From CALWPV01 sp045632125 (GTDB lineage Bacteria; Bacillota; Clostridia; Lachnospirales; Bianqueaceae), in contig JAZQWC010000008.1 in the NCBI GenBank assembly GCA_045632125.1, forward strand, positions 36,052 through 100,051: 64,000 nt of DNA. The letters run 5' to 3'. The notes under the pieces were generated by a model. That model was not told where the DNA came from and did no database searches. It saw nothing but the letters and a program-made list of their open reading frames with translations. Shown in pieces: positions 33,323 to 41,418 of this stretch. The position numbers were made by a program, and so were the translations under genes. Within the stretch, counting starts at the first letter, position 1, and the number at the start of each line of letters is the position of its first letter.

Positions 33323-34069
33323 ATGAAGCGTATCTGTTTTTTTGCTGACGTACAGTATGCGCCCGTGCCGCCGCGTATTGGACGTATGTACAATGAAGGA
33401 CGTGCACGTTTAACACGTATTTTGGAGGCAACTCGGGGTGACGTGGATCTGTACGTCAATCTGGGTGATTTTATTAATGGGGAAGAAGCGTGTACGTCAT
33501 ATGCTGAGATGATGGCCGTTTGTGATACGGTTGGCGTGGATGCAGCCGGTCGGCAGCTTCCTTTTATTCATGTGCCCGGTAATCATGATGGTTTTGCACT
33601 GCCTAATGAGAAGCTGCGTGGAAGCGGATTTAGCGTGCACGTTTTGGATGGCGTACACTTTATTGTTTTGGATGGTAACTATGATTGGGATGGAAATCCT
33701 TACGGTGGCGTGGACGGCGATTGGACTAAATGTTTAATTCCGCAGGATCAGGTTGAGGCGCTGAAAAATGAATTGTCTACGTGTACATCAGCGGTTGTAA
33801 TGTGCCATTATGTGTTGGATCCGCGAGATACTTTGGCGTATACGCCTAAGAATGCGGACGAGGTGCGTCGCATTCTGGAAGAGAGCGGAAAGGTGCAGGC
33901 TGTATTCCAGGGACACTACCATGAAGGATTTGAACAGATGTATAATGGTATTCCTTATCATACGATTCCCGGTGTATGTGAAAATATTGCCGGAAATGGA
34001 AAAGTGCTGTACGCTACAGTAGATCTGGAAAATGGTGTGCTAAAAAATTATGCACGTCATGAGTGCTGA
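33323..34069 (+). CDS. metallophosphoesterase, Mn-dependent ADP-ribose/CDP-alcohol diphosphatase-like
   Basis: 248 residues of the calcineurin-like fold. Motifs in order: FFADVQYAP (the DxQ variant of the usual DxH, typical of ADPRibase-Mn-like enzymes), NLGDFING, VPGNHDG, VVMCHYVLD and FQGHYHEGFE. No signal peptide, so cytoplasmic. GAGGAGTTAAC precedes the ATG, 42 bp after map, so co-transcription is likely. Four copies of the dispersed 9-mer lie inside the gene, and two more form a hairpin across its stop codon. The true substrate is unproven. Confidence 0.85.
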   Translation: MKRICFFADVQYAPVPPRIGRMYNEGRARLTRILEATRGDVDLYVNLGDFINGEEACTSYAEMMAVCDTVGVDAAGRQLPFIHVPGNHDGFALPNEKLRGSGFSVHVLDGVHFIVLDGNYDWDGNPYGGVDGDWTKCLIPQDQVEALKNELSTCTSAVVMCHYVLDPRDTLAYTPKNADEVRRILEESGKVQAVFQGHYHEGFEQMYNGIPYHTIPGVCENIAGNGKVLYATVDLENGVLKNYARHEC

Positions 34070-34076
34070 CGTGCAT
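34050..34076. terminator. hairpin made of two inverted copies of the dispersed 9-mer
   Basis: ATGCACGTCA (34050-34059) and TGACGTGCAT (34067-34076) are a perfect 10-bp inverted repeat with a 7-nt loop that spans the stop codon of the metallophosphoesterase. No T-tract follows directly, so termination is possible but unproven. In Neisseria and Pasteurellaceae, uptake words often occur in this arrangement at gene ends. Confidence 0.6.
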
Positions 34077-34101
34077 GGTTGTTGGCGTATATAAAATTGA
34101 A

Positions 34102-34938
34102 TTATGAGAAGCGACGGGCGTAGCCGCATTTGCGGCAGAGTTCTTCCGAAGCTTTACCTTTAGCGAATCCACTGCAGATGGCCTGTGTACGTGGATTCGC
34201 TAAAATTTTGTCTAAATCTTGTTCAAATAGGTTGCCAAGAGCAATATCACCTTCGTGATCAAGACAACAGGGTACCACAGTGCCATCACACAAGATACCG
34301 ATTTGATCTTTCAGACCATAACAGAAAACGTGGTCACCACCATCTTCTGCAGAAAGATCGGGCCAGTCGAATTTGTCACCGTATTCTAAATATATACGTT
34401 GACCAATACGGGTTCCCTGGCGTTCTTTGATCCAATCGGAGTTGAAGTAAGTTTTCATGGTAGCCAAGATTTCTTCGTTTTTATCATTCTCGCCACCACC
34501 ATTCCAAAGGCGGTAGCAGACAATTTTTTGGCCTTCGGCCGCTTTGCCAAAGGAAAAACAGCCATCAAGGTATTGGTCAAAGCTCATGGTAAGATCGTTG
34601 GCTTCAAAGGCGTGCAGAGAAATGTTAAGTTTATGGAGGGCGGGAGCCTGTAATAGTAAGGGCTGGAGTTTAGGCAGCAATACACCATTGGTCGTTAAAA
34701 TAACTTTGAAATTGTATACGCCAGCCAGATGGAGAAAATATTCCAGACGTGGATGGCAAAGGGGTTCGCCCATTAAATGAAAATAAAGATAGTCGGTGTA
34801 AGGCTGGAGTTTGGGTAACAGGGTTTCAAATTCCGTATCGGTGAGTGCTTTGGGGACACGCTTTGTGCCGGGACAAAAGCGACAGTGAAGGTTGCAAATG
34901 TTAGAAATTTCTAAATATATTTTTCGAAATCGTTTCAT
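34102..34938 (-). CDS. radical SAM/SPASM domain protein
   Basis: 278 residues from ATG 34938 (AAAGGT upstream; an in-frame ATG 84 nt earlier lacks a site). The SAM cluster motif is ISNICNLHCRFCPGTKRVPK (CxxxCxxC near residue 14), followed by HLMGEPLCHPRLE. The C-terminal part has SPASM-like cysteines: HVFCYGLKDQIGILCDGTVV, PCCLDHEGDIALGNLF, and ELCRKCGY at the very end, which would bind an auxiliary Fe-S cluster. Such enzymes often modify peptides or mature other enzymes. No precursor peptide is visible beside it. It diverges from the corrinoid operon. Confidence 0.88.
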   Translation of the reverse strand: MKRFRKIYLEISNICNLHCRFCPGTKRVPKALTDTEFETLLPKLQPYTDYLYFHLMGEPLCHPRLEYFLHLAGVYNFKVILTTNGVLLPKLQPLLLQAPALHKLNISLHAFEANDLTMSFDQYLDGCFSFGKAAEGQKIVCYRLWNGGGENDKNEEILATMKTYFNSDWIKERQGTRIGQRIYLEYGDKFDWPDLSAEDGGDHVFCYGLKDQIGILCDGTVVPCCLDHEGDIALGNLFEQDLDKILANPRTQAICSGFAKGKASEELCRKCGYARRFS

Positions 34939-35216
34939 AAAATTACCTTTATAATTAGTTTGTAGCATTTGTGTAAGAACTTTTTCATTGTAACATGACG
35001 CATTTGGAAATACAAGGGACACTTCTATATGACAATTCCGGGAGTATAAGAAGAGAGAAGTGTCTCTATATGTCGGTGAAAAATTTGTAAAAAAGGTAAA
35101 TTATATATAGCATTCTGTTTGTGATTCGGTTACAATACTGATATGAAAACAGAACGAAGTACACACAATATTATGTAGCGTATAATTATGAAAATATTTT
35201 ATGGAGGAAGTATATA
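34939..35216. other. 278-bp divergent intergenic region
   Basis: It holds an inverted repeat GGGACACTTCT (35016-35026) with AGAAGTGTC (35056-35064) around a 29-nt loop, and several TATAAT-like words near 35130 and 35190 without good -35 partners. The corrinoid-operon promoter must lie here but I could not fix it. Confidence 0.4.
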
Positions 35217-35849
35217 ATGGCAATTTTAGAAGAAATCAGCATGTATTTGCAGCAAGGACGTGCAAAGAATGTAAAGAAATTAGTGGAGCAGGCATTAGAA
35301 GAAGGTCTGTCCCCTCAAAACATTTTGGAAGAGGGTTTGATGGATGGCATGAATATCATTGGACAAAAGTTTAAAGATAATGAAGTTTTTGTGCCGGAGG
35401 TTCTTGTTTCTGCTCGCGCTATGAATATGGGTATGGAAGCATTGAAACCCTATTTGCTGCAGGAAAATGCGAAACCAGCTGGCAAAGTCGTAATCGGAAC
35501 TGTAAAAGGCGATTTGCATGACATTGGAAAAAATTTGGTGAAATTGATGATGGAAAGCAAAGGTTTTGAAGTGATTGATGCCGGTGTAGATGTTTCTGCT
35601 GAGCAATTTGTTGAGAAAGCGATTGAAACTGAGGCGAATATTATTAGCTGTTCTGCACTGTTGACTACTACAATGTTAGAAATGCGTCGTGTAGTAGAAG
35701 TTGCAGAGGAAAAGGGTGTTCGTAATCGAATTAAGATCATCATTGGCGGTGCACCGGTAACTCAAAAATTCTGTGATGAAATCGGGGCAGATGGTTATAC
35801 TACAGATGCAGTCAGTGCTGCAGAGCTGGCGCTTGAATTGGTGAAATAA
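35217..35849 (+). CDS. corrinoid (cobalamin-binding) methyl-carrier protein, MtaC/MttC-like
   Basis: 210 residues. An N-terminal helical cap (about 1-85) precedes the Rossmann B12-binding domain with the base-off motif VKGDLHDIGKNLV (DxHxxG, His ligand to cobalt) and later ISCSALLTTTM and IIIGGAPVT, which complete the Dx HxxG-S-GG signature. These proteins carry a methyl group between two methyltransferases. GGAGG lies 9 nt before the ATG. First gene of a tight operon with two uroporphyrinogen-decarboxylase-fold methyltransferases. Confidence 0.93.
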   Translation: MAILEEISMYLQQGRAKNVKKLVEQALEEGLSPQNILEEGLMDGMNIIGQKFKDNEVFVPEVLVSARAMNMGMEALKPYLLQENAKPAGKVVIGTVKGDLHDIGKNLVKLMMESKGFEVIDAGVDVSAEQFVEKAIETEANIISCSALLTTTMLEMRRVVEVAEEKGVRNRIKIIIGGAPVTQKFCDEIGADGYTTDAVSAAELALELVK

Positions 35850-35850
35850 A

Positions 35851-36933
35851 ATGGCTGGCATAAAAATATCAGAACGGGAAAATATTCTGCGGACTATATT
35901 TTTTAAAAATCCAGCGTACATTCCGGTATCCTATGTGATCAATAATTCGTATTATTTTGAAAACGATCCGGAGGATGTTCTAGATTTAAAAGCACGTCAT
36001 CCACTTCTATTCCCAGACTTTAAACGTCCTGAACGTGGCACTTTTTTGCCATGGCTGAAAGAAAATTTGCCTTTGGTAGCCAGAAAAGAGGAGCCATTTA
36101 CCGATGACTTTGGATGTTTGTGGGAGACGACTATTGACGGTTTGACGGGTACGGTAACGAAGCATCCGTTGGCTGATTTAGATCAATTTGTAAATTATCG
36201 TTTTCCTGATCCTGAAGTTTGTATGGGAATTGGCCCTGTGGACTGGGAGAAGGAACGGAGCGTCGTGCAGGCGGCAAAGCTGGCAGGGAAATTTACCAGC
36301 GCAGGTCTTCGCCATGGTCATACGTTTTTGCAGCTAAGTGACATCTTCGGTTACCAAAATTTGATGTACGCCATGGCTGATGAAGAGCCCGTACTGGATG
36401 AAGTGATTAAAGGCGTGGAAGCTTTTAACACTGCTATTATCCGAAAGTACATCGACTTTGGCGTAGACATGATTTCGATTCCAGAAGATTTGGGAATGCA
36501 GCAAGGGCCTATGATCACGCCGTCAGATTTTCGCAGATATATTAAACCGAGTTATCAGCGAATGATGAAATTAGTGCGGGAAGCAGGCTGCATTGTTCAT
36601 ATGCATTCTGATGGTGATATCCGCTCCTTGGTGGATGACATTATCGAAGGTGGTTGCCAGGTGATCAACCTGCAGGATCTGGTCAACGGCATTGATTGGA
36701 TCGCCGAGCACTTCCGTGGAAAAACCTGTGTAGAACTCGACGTAGACCGACAATTTGTGACCTACAGCGGAACTCCCAAAGATATTGATGATCTGATTCG
36801 AGAAGAAATAGAGAAAATCGGCACCCCGCAGGGCGGTTTAATGTTAGTGTATGGATTGTATCCCGGTACACCTTTGGAAAATGCTGAGGCGGTTGCCTGT
36901 GCTTTGGAAAAGTATGCACGTCTGGAAATTTGA
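35851..36933 (+). CDS. uroporphyrinogen-decarboxylase-fold methyltransferase (substrate:corrinoid type)
   Basis: 360 residues, starting 1 bp after the corrinoid gene stop. The fold is recognisable from FTSAGLRHGHTFLQLSDIFG, DMISIPEDLGMQQGPMITPS and the C-terminal LMLVYGLYPGTPLENAEAV. Members next to corrinoid proteins act as O-demethylase-type methyltransferases rather than in heme synthesis. Possible zinc-binding residues are the His and Cys around EAGCIVHMHSDGD and EGGCQV. It probably moves a methyl group from an unknown donor to the corrinoid protein; the donor (methoxy-aromatic, methylated amine or other) cannot be told. Confidence 0.82.
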   Translation: MAGIKISERENILRTIFFKNPAYIPVSYVINNSYYFENDPEDVLDLKARHPLLFPDFKRPERGTFLPWLKENLPLVARKEEPFTDDFGCLWETTIDGLTGTVTKHPLADLDQFVNYRFPDPEVCMGIGPVDWEKERSVVQAAKLAGKFTSAGLRHGHTFLQLSDIFGYQNLMYAMADEEPVLDEVIKGVEAFNTAIIRKYIDFGVDMISIPEDLGMQQGPMITPSDFRRYIKPSYQRMMKLVREAGCIVHMHSDGDIRSLVDDIIEGGCQVINLQDLVNGIDWIAEHFRGKTCVELDVDRQFVTYSGTPKDIDDLIREEIEKIGTPQGGLMLVYGLYPGTPLENAEAVACALEKYARLEI

Positions 36934-36974
36934 GGTCGCTATTTTGGCGTGCAGGCTAACTTTGAGGTATATGT

Positions 36975-37964
36975 ATGAATATAAAACAATGGCTCGCTGA
37001 AGCGAGAAAAATGACGAGTAAAAAGCCTATGCCGGTGTTGTCGTATCCGGTAGCAGCTCATTTGGGAATTTCCATTGCGGACATGACGGAGAGTGCTCAG
37101 GTGCAGGCTAAAACGATGCTGTATTTGATGAAAGAACTCGATATGCCTATGGCAATTACCAGTATGGATCTAGCTTTGGAAGCTTCCTGTTTTGGAGCAC
37201 CGGTGAGTCATGACGGAGTCCCCGCTGTGAAAAGTGTAATCATAGACTCTTTGGATGACGTAGAAGCATTACATGTTCCCGGAGCTGATAGTATAAAAGA
37301 AAAAAGTCCGTATCTGGATGCAATTCGTATGGTAAAAGAAGAAATGCAGAAAAACGGTGATGTGCGTCCTATTATTGCAGGGATTAGCGGTCCGTTTTCT
37401 CTGGCAGGCCAGCTTCGCGGCATGACGGACATTATGATGGACTGTTACGATGATCCGGAGCTTCTGGAGGAACTGGTACAAAAGGCGACGGAGTTTGTAT
37501 GTGTGTACGCTAAAATGTTGAAGGAAGCGGGAGCGGATATGCTTCTTTTGGCAGAACCTTTAGCAGGCGTGGTTTCACCGGCTATGGCTGCAGATTTCTC
37601 CCATCCTTTTGTGAAGAAGATAATCGAAAGCGTACAGGACGATTCCTTCGCGGTTATTTATCACAACTGTGGCGCGGGTGTTATAAGAATGCTGGAGGAT
37701 CTGATCGATTTAGATGCCATGGTGTATCATTTTGGTAACGCAATCCATTTGGAGGAGGTTATGCAAAAGATGCCAGCCAGTGCGATCATTATGGGAAATG
37801 TGGATCCGGCAGGTGTAGTAGCACATGGAAGTCAAAATGATGTACGTCAAGCGGTGGATGAATTGCTCCAAACTTGTGGAAGCTATGAAAACTTTTGGTT
37901 ATCTACCGGTTGCGATGTGCCCCCGGATGCACCGTGGGAGAATCTTGTGGAGTTCATGAAATAA
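36975..37964 (+). CDS. MtaA/MtbA-like methylcobamide methyltransferase
   Basis: 329 residues of the uroporphyrinogen-decarboxylase fold, closest to the MtaA group by its zinc-ligand pattern: YHNCGAGVIRML in the middle and STGCDVPPDAPWENL at the C-terminus (H-x-C plus C). It should transfer the methyl group from the corrinoid protein to an acceptor thiol or folate, but bacteria with these genes often lack coenzyme M, so the acceptor is open. It follows the previous gene by 41 bp, a gap containing one 9-mer copy at 36945. No corrinoid-reactivation ATPase (RamA/RACo) is adjacent. Confidence 0.83.
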   Translation: MNIKQWLAEARKMTSKKPMPVLSYPVAAHLGISIADMTESAQVQAKTMLYLMKELDMPMAITSMDLALEASCFGAPVSHDGVPAVKSVIIDSLDDVEALHVPGADSIKEKSPYLDAIRMVKEEMQKNGDVRPIIAGISGPFSLAGQLRGMTDIMMDCYDDPELLEELVQKATEFVCVYAKMLKEAGADMLLLAEPLAGVVSPAMAADFSHPFVKKIIESVQDDSFAVIYHNCGAGVIRMLEDLIDLDAMVYHFGNAIHLEEVMQKMPASAIIMGNVDPAGVVAHGSQNDVRQAVDELLQTCGSYENFWLSTGCDVPPDAPWENLVEFMK

Positions 37965-37973
37965 AAGGAACAA

Positions 37974-38020
37974 AAGGGGCAAAGCAAGCTGGAAATTTGG
38001 CAATTTGCCCCTTGCTTTTT
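37974..38020 (+). terminator. terminator of the corrinoid operon
   Basis: AAGGGGCAAA pairs with TTTGCCCCTT, followed by GCTTTTT. Its tail overlaps the -35 box of the serS promoter. Confidence 0.85.
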
Positions 38021-38040
38021 GTACGTCACTAGGATATAAT
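38012..38040 (+). promoter_or_regulatory. sigma-A promoter of the serS T-box transcript
   Basis: TTGCTT (38012-38017), 17-bp spacer, TATAAT (38035-38040). A perfect copy of the dispersed 9-mer, TGTACGTCA, occupies 38020-38028 in the spacer. Confidence 0.8.
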
Positions 38041-38047
38041 ATGGAAC

Positions 38048-38285
38048 AATGATGCGTTGATGAAAGCTACGATTTAGTGAGGCCTTTCAGAGAGTCGATG
38101 GTTGGTGCGAATCGGCAGGCGGACAAATCTTTCCACTTTCGGAGCAGGCGGTGAAGAGCCGGAGGGTCGTATCCTTTATCGTACGAATTGAGAGGTTATT
38201 GAAAGATAACAATTTGGGTGGCAACGCGGAATCCTTTCGTCCCATGTTGGTTTTGGGAGCGATGGGATTTTTTTATTTTCCAATG
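38048..38285 (+). ncRNA. serine T-box riboswitch
   Basis: The serS leader has the T-box parts in order: Stem I with an AGTGA element (about 38075) and the AGAGAGTCG/GGTTGGTG apical region, a specifier loop reading TCC (serine) just before ACTTTC at about 38137, then the conserved antiterminator bulge GGGTGGCAACGCGG (38216-38229), and a terminator stem (AATCC...TCGTCCC with GGGAGCGATGGGATT) ending in a T-tract near 38277. Uncharged tRNA-Ser should stabilise the antiterminator and let serS be transcribed. The specifier assignment is inferred from alignment to the usual layout. Confidence 0.9.
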
Positions 38286-38378
38286 AACATCGGTAAAGCC
38301 AAAACCATGAATTTTTTGCCGCTTGGCGGCACATAGAACTGCCCGGAACGGGCCATATTTCCATAAGGAGGAAACAAA

Positions 38379-39659
38379 ATGTTAGATTTGAAATTTGTAA
38401 GAGAGAATCCGGAGATCGTTAAGCAAAATATCCGCAATAAATTCCAGGATCGCAAACTGGCACTCGTGGATGAGGTCATTGAACTGGATGCAGAGAGTCG
38501 TAAAGTTAAGCAGGAGGCTGATGCCCTGCGTGCAAACCGCAACAAGATCTCCAAGCAGATCGGTGGCTTGATGGCGAAAGGCCTGAAAGAAGAGGCTGAG
38601 CAGGTGAAGAAGCAGGTAACTGAGGCTTCTGCACATTTGGCTGAGCTTGAGCAGAAAGAGACCGAATTGACTGAAAAAATCCAGAAGATCATGATGACCA
38701 TTCCTAACATCATCGATCCCAGCGTGCCGATCGGTAAAGATGATAGCGAAAACGTGGAACTGGAGCGCTTCGGAGAGCCCGTTGTGCCCGAGTTTGAGGT
38801 TCCCTATCACACCGATATTATGGAAAAACTGCATGGCATTGATCTGGATAGTGCTCGTAAAGTTGCCGGTAACGGTTTCTATTATTTGATGGGCGACATT
38901 GCTCGCCTGCATTCTGCAGTGATTTCTTATGCACGCGATTTCATGATCGATCGAGGCTTCACTTATTGCATCCCGCCCTTCATGATCCGCAGCAACGTGG
39001 TAACCGGCGTTATGAGCTTCGATGAAATGGAAGCAATGATGTACAAAATTGAGGGAGAGGACCTGTTCCTGATCGGTACCAGTGAGCATTCCATGATCGG
39101 TAAGTTCATCGATACCATCGTGCCCGAGGAACAGCTGCCTCAGACTCTGACCAGCTATTCTCCCTGTTTCCGTAAGGAAAAGGGTGCTCATGGCTTGGAA
39201 GAGCGTGGCGTATACCGTATTCATCAGTTTGAAAAGCAGGAAATGATCGTTGTCTGCAAGCCCGAAGACAGTATGATGTGGTATGAAAAGATGTGGCAGA
39301 ACACTGTGGATCTGTTCCGCAGCCTGGACATTCCCGTGCGTACTCTGGAGTGCTGCTCCGGTGACTTGGCTGACCTGAAGGTGAAATCTGTTGACGTTGA
39401 AGCTTGGTCTCCTCGTCAGAAGAAGTATTTCGAAGTAGGTAGCTGCTCCAACCTGGGTGACGCACAGGCTCGTCGTTTGAAGATCCGTGTAAACGGCGAA
39501 AACGGTAAGTACTTTGCTCATACTTTGAATAATACTGTAGTAGCTCCTCCTCGTATGCTGATCGCGTTCTTGGAGAATAATCTGCAGGCAGATGGCAGCG
39601 TACGCATTCCCGAAGTGCTGCGTCCTTACATGGGCGGCAAAACCGAGATTCGTCCGTAA
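38379..39659 (+). CDS. serS: seryl-tRNA synthetase
   Basis: 426 residues, full length. The N-terminal MLDLKFVRENPEIVKQNIRN begins the long antiparallel coiled-coil arm (about 25-105) that grips tRNA-Ser. Class II motifs follow: motif 2 CFRKEKGAHGLEERGVYRIH, and motif 3 in NNTVVAPPRMLIAFLENN. AAGGAGGAAACAAA precedes the ATG. Controlled by the serine T-box upstream. The 90 nt between the T-box terminator and the start hold two small GC hairpins (GCCGC/GGCGGC and GCCCG/CGGGC). No copies of the dispersed 9-mer occur in this gene. Confidence 0.97.
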   Translation: MLDLKFVRENPEIVKQNIRNKFQDRKLALVDEVIELDAESRKVKQEADALRANRNKISKQIGGLMAKGLKEEAEQVKKQVTEASAHLAELEQKETELTEKIQKIMMTIPNIIDPSVPIGKDDSENVELERFGEPVVPEFEVPYHTDIMEKLHGIDLDSARKVAGNGFYYLMGDIARLHSAVISYARDFMIDRGFTYCIPPFMIRSNVVTGVMSFDEMEAMMYKIEGEDLFLIGTSEHSMIGKFIDTIVPEEQLPQTLTSYSPCFRKEKGAHGLEERGVYRIHQFEKQEMIVVCKPEDSMMWYEKMWQNTVDLFRSLDIPVRTLECCSGDLADLKVKSVDVEAWSPRQKKYFEVGSCSNLGDAQARRLKIRVNGENGKYFAHTLNNTVVAPPRMLIAFLENNLQADGSVRIPEVLRPYMGGKTEIRP

Positions 39660-39730
39660 GATATAAATCTGCTTAAGTGACGTAACAGTCAACCCCGCGG
39701 AGCGGGAAAATTGATGATTTGAATTGCCTT

Positions 39731-39783
39731 AAACAACCGATCGTGTAATCAAAAAATATTGATTACATAGTCGGTTGTTTTTA
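39731..39783 (+). terminator. terminator of serS
   Basis: AAACAACCGA pairs with TCGGTTGTTT and an inner stem TGTAATC/GATTACA extends it; a T-tract follows. Confidence 0.9.
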
Positions 39784-39826
39784 TTTTACGTTTTGTAGGT
39801 TTGTGTACGCTTTCAGACCCTTGCTT

Positions 39827-39855
39827 TTGACACGTGACGTGCACAATGTTATAAT
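39827..39855 (+). promoter_or_regulatory. consensus sigma-A promoter with dispersed 9-mer in its spacer
   Basis: TTGACA (39827-39832) and TATAAT (39850-39855), both perfect, spaced by 17 bp. TGACGTGCA, the 9-mer in reverse orientation, lies at 39835-39843 between the boxes. It drives the hemolysin III gene. Confidence 0.88.
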
Positions 39856-39895
39856 CACTATATTGAAGGGAATTCTAACAGGAGGAGATTATGCT

Positions 39896-40579
39896 ATGAA
39901 GAAAAGAACGAAACTGCGCGATCGGAAACTTCCAACATATACGCGCGGGGAAGAAATTTTTAACATGACAAGCCATATCGTGGGAGGCGGTATAGCGGTG
40001 GTTGTGTTGGTGACGTGCATCGTGATGGGAGCATTACGAGGTACGGCCTGGTCCGTAGTCGGCGGCTCAATTTATGGTGCATCTATGATTTTGCTATACA
40101 CAATGTCAAGTATTTATCATGGATTAAAACCGGAAACAGCCAAAAAAGTATTTCAGGTGATCGATCATTGTACTATTTATTTGTTGATTGCCGGAACGTA
40201 TACTCCGGTTATGCTGTCAGCTATGCGACCGGTTTATCCTGCGATAGCGTGGACCATTTTTGGTGTAATTTGGGCATGTGCTGTGGTAGCCATTGTATTG
40301 ACAGCTATTGATTTGAAAAAATACAAGGTCTTTTCAATGATTTGTTATTTAGGTATGGGATGGTGTATCATATTTTTTATTAAACAAACGGCTCAAGTGC
40401 TTGGCTCAGATGGAATGCTTTTGCTGGCGTTGGGCGGCGTGGCGTACACGATAGGAGCAGTATTATATGGTCTTGGAAAGAAAAAGGCATATATCCATTC
40501 GGTATTTCATATCTTTTGCATTATAGGAAGTTTGTTCCATTATTTTATGATTCTGTTCTACGTTATGCCGATTCGATAA
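39896..40579 (+). CDS. hemolysin III family (PAQR-like) membrane protein
   Basis: 227 residues with seven transmembrane helices. It has the family's metal-site pattern: ERG-like EEIFNMTSHIVGGG at the N-terminus, TMSSIYHGLKPETAKKVFQV followed by IDHCTIYLLIAGTYTP, and the C-terminal HSVFHIFCIIGSLFHYFMIL with two zinc-ligand-type His. GGAGGAG lies upstream of ATG 39896. An ATG five bases earlier opens only a two-codon ORF (ATGCTATGA), perhaps coupling. Proteins of this family are mostly membrane remodelling or unknown despite the name. Confidence 0.88.
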   Translation: MKKRTKLRDRKLPTYTRGEEIFNMTSHIVGGGIAVVVLVTCIVMGALRGTAWSVVGGSIYGASMILLYTMSSIYHGLKPETAKKVFQVIDHCTIYLLIAGTYTPVMLSAMRPVYPAIAWTIFGVIWACAVVAIVLTAIDLKKYKVFSMICYLGMGWCIIFFIKQTAQVLGSDGMLLLALGGVAYTIGAVLYGLGKKKAYIHSVFHIFCIIGSLFHYFMILFYVMPIR

Positions 40580-40620
40580 AAGCGGTTGACGGGCAACTTC
40601 AAGCGTAAAGAGGTAATGAC

Positions 40621-41328
40621 ATGAGTGCTCAGGAATTTTTAGACTTGTACAAGCAAATGGAAGCATTATTGGATGAAAAATACGGTGAGGCAGCCGGACG
40701 GCATGGTAATGCGGTGACACGTTTTATTAAGGAACCGGCAGGGCGAGAATATCGTGATGAACTGGATCTGTGCCGCGAAGTAAGAAATTTGTTAACGCAT
40801 AATCCAAATATGGATGGACAACCTGTAATCGAGCCGGCACCGGCATTATTGCAAACCTTGAGAGATGCAATTGCACGGTTGAATGCTCCGCCCTCGGTGA
40901 TGCAATATGCAACGCTTGCCTCTGAACTTATGGTGACCGATCCAAAACAGAAGGCGTATACAGTAATGGAAGCCATGGAAAAGCGTGGTTTTTCCCATAT
41001 ACCCATTGTTGTGAATGGAAAATTTATGGGTGTCTTTAGCGTAAGTACATTATTCGCTTATCAGTTAAAGTACCCTGAACGCAAATTGAATATTAAAGAG
41101 TCCATCATTTGTGATTTTTCAGAGTTTACTTCGATCGATCAACATATCTGTGAACGCTTTTTGTTTATGAAACCTGAGCAGACGTATTGGGATGCGCAAA
41201 AGGCCTTTGAGTGTGGAAATAGCGTAAAGAATAAACGCTTAGCAGCTATCTTTATAACGAGTGATGGGACTGCAACAGGAAAACTCATCGGAATGTTGAC
41301 GCCTTGGGATATCATTGGAAAAGAATAA
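40621..41328 (+). CDS. CBS-domain protein with HEPN-like N-terminal region
   Basis: 235 residues. The N-terminal ~80 residues are helical and contain CREVRNLLTHNPNMDG, an R-x4-H arrangement like HEPN domains. Residues about 95-230 form a CBS pair: ASELMVTDPKQKAYTVMEAM, GFSHIPIVVNGKFMGVFSV, and a second repeat ending GKLIGMLTPWDIIG. CBS pairs sense adenine nucleotides. AAAGAGGTAATGAC precedes the ATG. The combination suggests a nucleotide-gated protein; RNase activity is only a possibility. Probably co-transcribed with hemolysin III. Confidence 0.78.
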   Translation: MSAQEFLDLYKQMEALLDEKYGEAAGRHGNAVTRFIKEPAGREYRDELDLCREVRNLLTHNPNMDGQPVIEPAPALLQTLRDAIARLNAPPSVMQYATLASELMVTDPKQKAYTVMEAMEKRGFSHIPIVVNGKFMGVFSVSTLFAYQLKYPERKLNIKESIICDFSEFTSIDQHICERFLFMKPEQTYWDAQKAFECGNSVKNKRLAAIFITSDGTATGKLIGMLTPWDIIGKE

Positions 41329-41379
41329 AAAAACAGCGGCACGCATAGCGTGAAATATGACCGCTGTTAGTACAATCCG

Positions 41380-41404
41380 CCCGCATTATTGCGGGCTTTT
41401 TATT
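41380..41404. terminator. terminator between convergent genes
   Basis: CCCGCA and TGCGGG pair over a 4-nt loop and are followed by CTTTTT. A second inverted repeat, CAGCGG/CCGCTG, lies just upstream. Confidence 0.8.
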
Positions 41405-41418
41405 ATTTTGGAAGCGAT

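Noticed and set aside
38382..39692. 436-codon open frame on the minus strand opposite serS
   Set aside because: Antisense shadow of serS; composition mirrors the sense codons.
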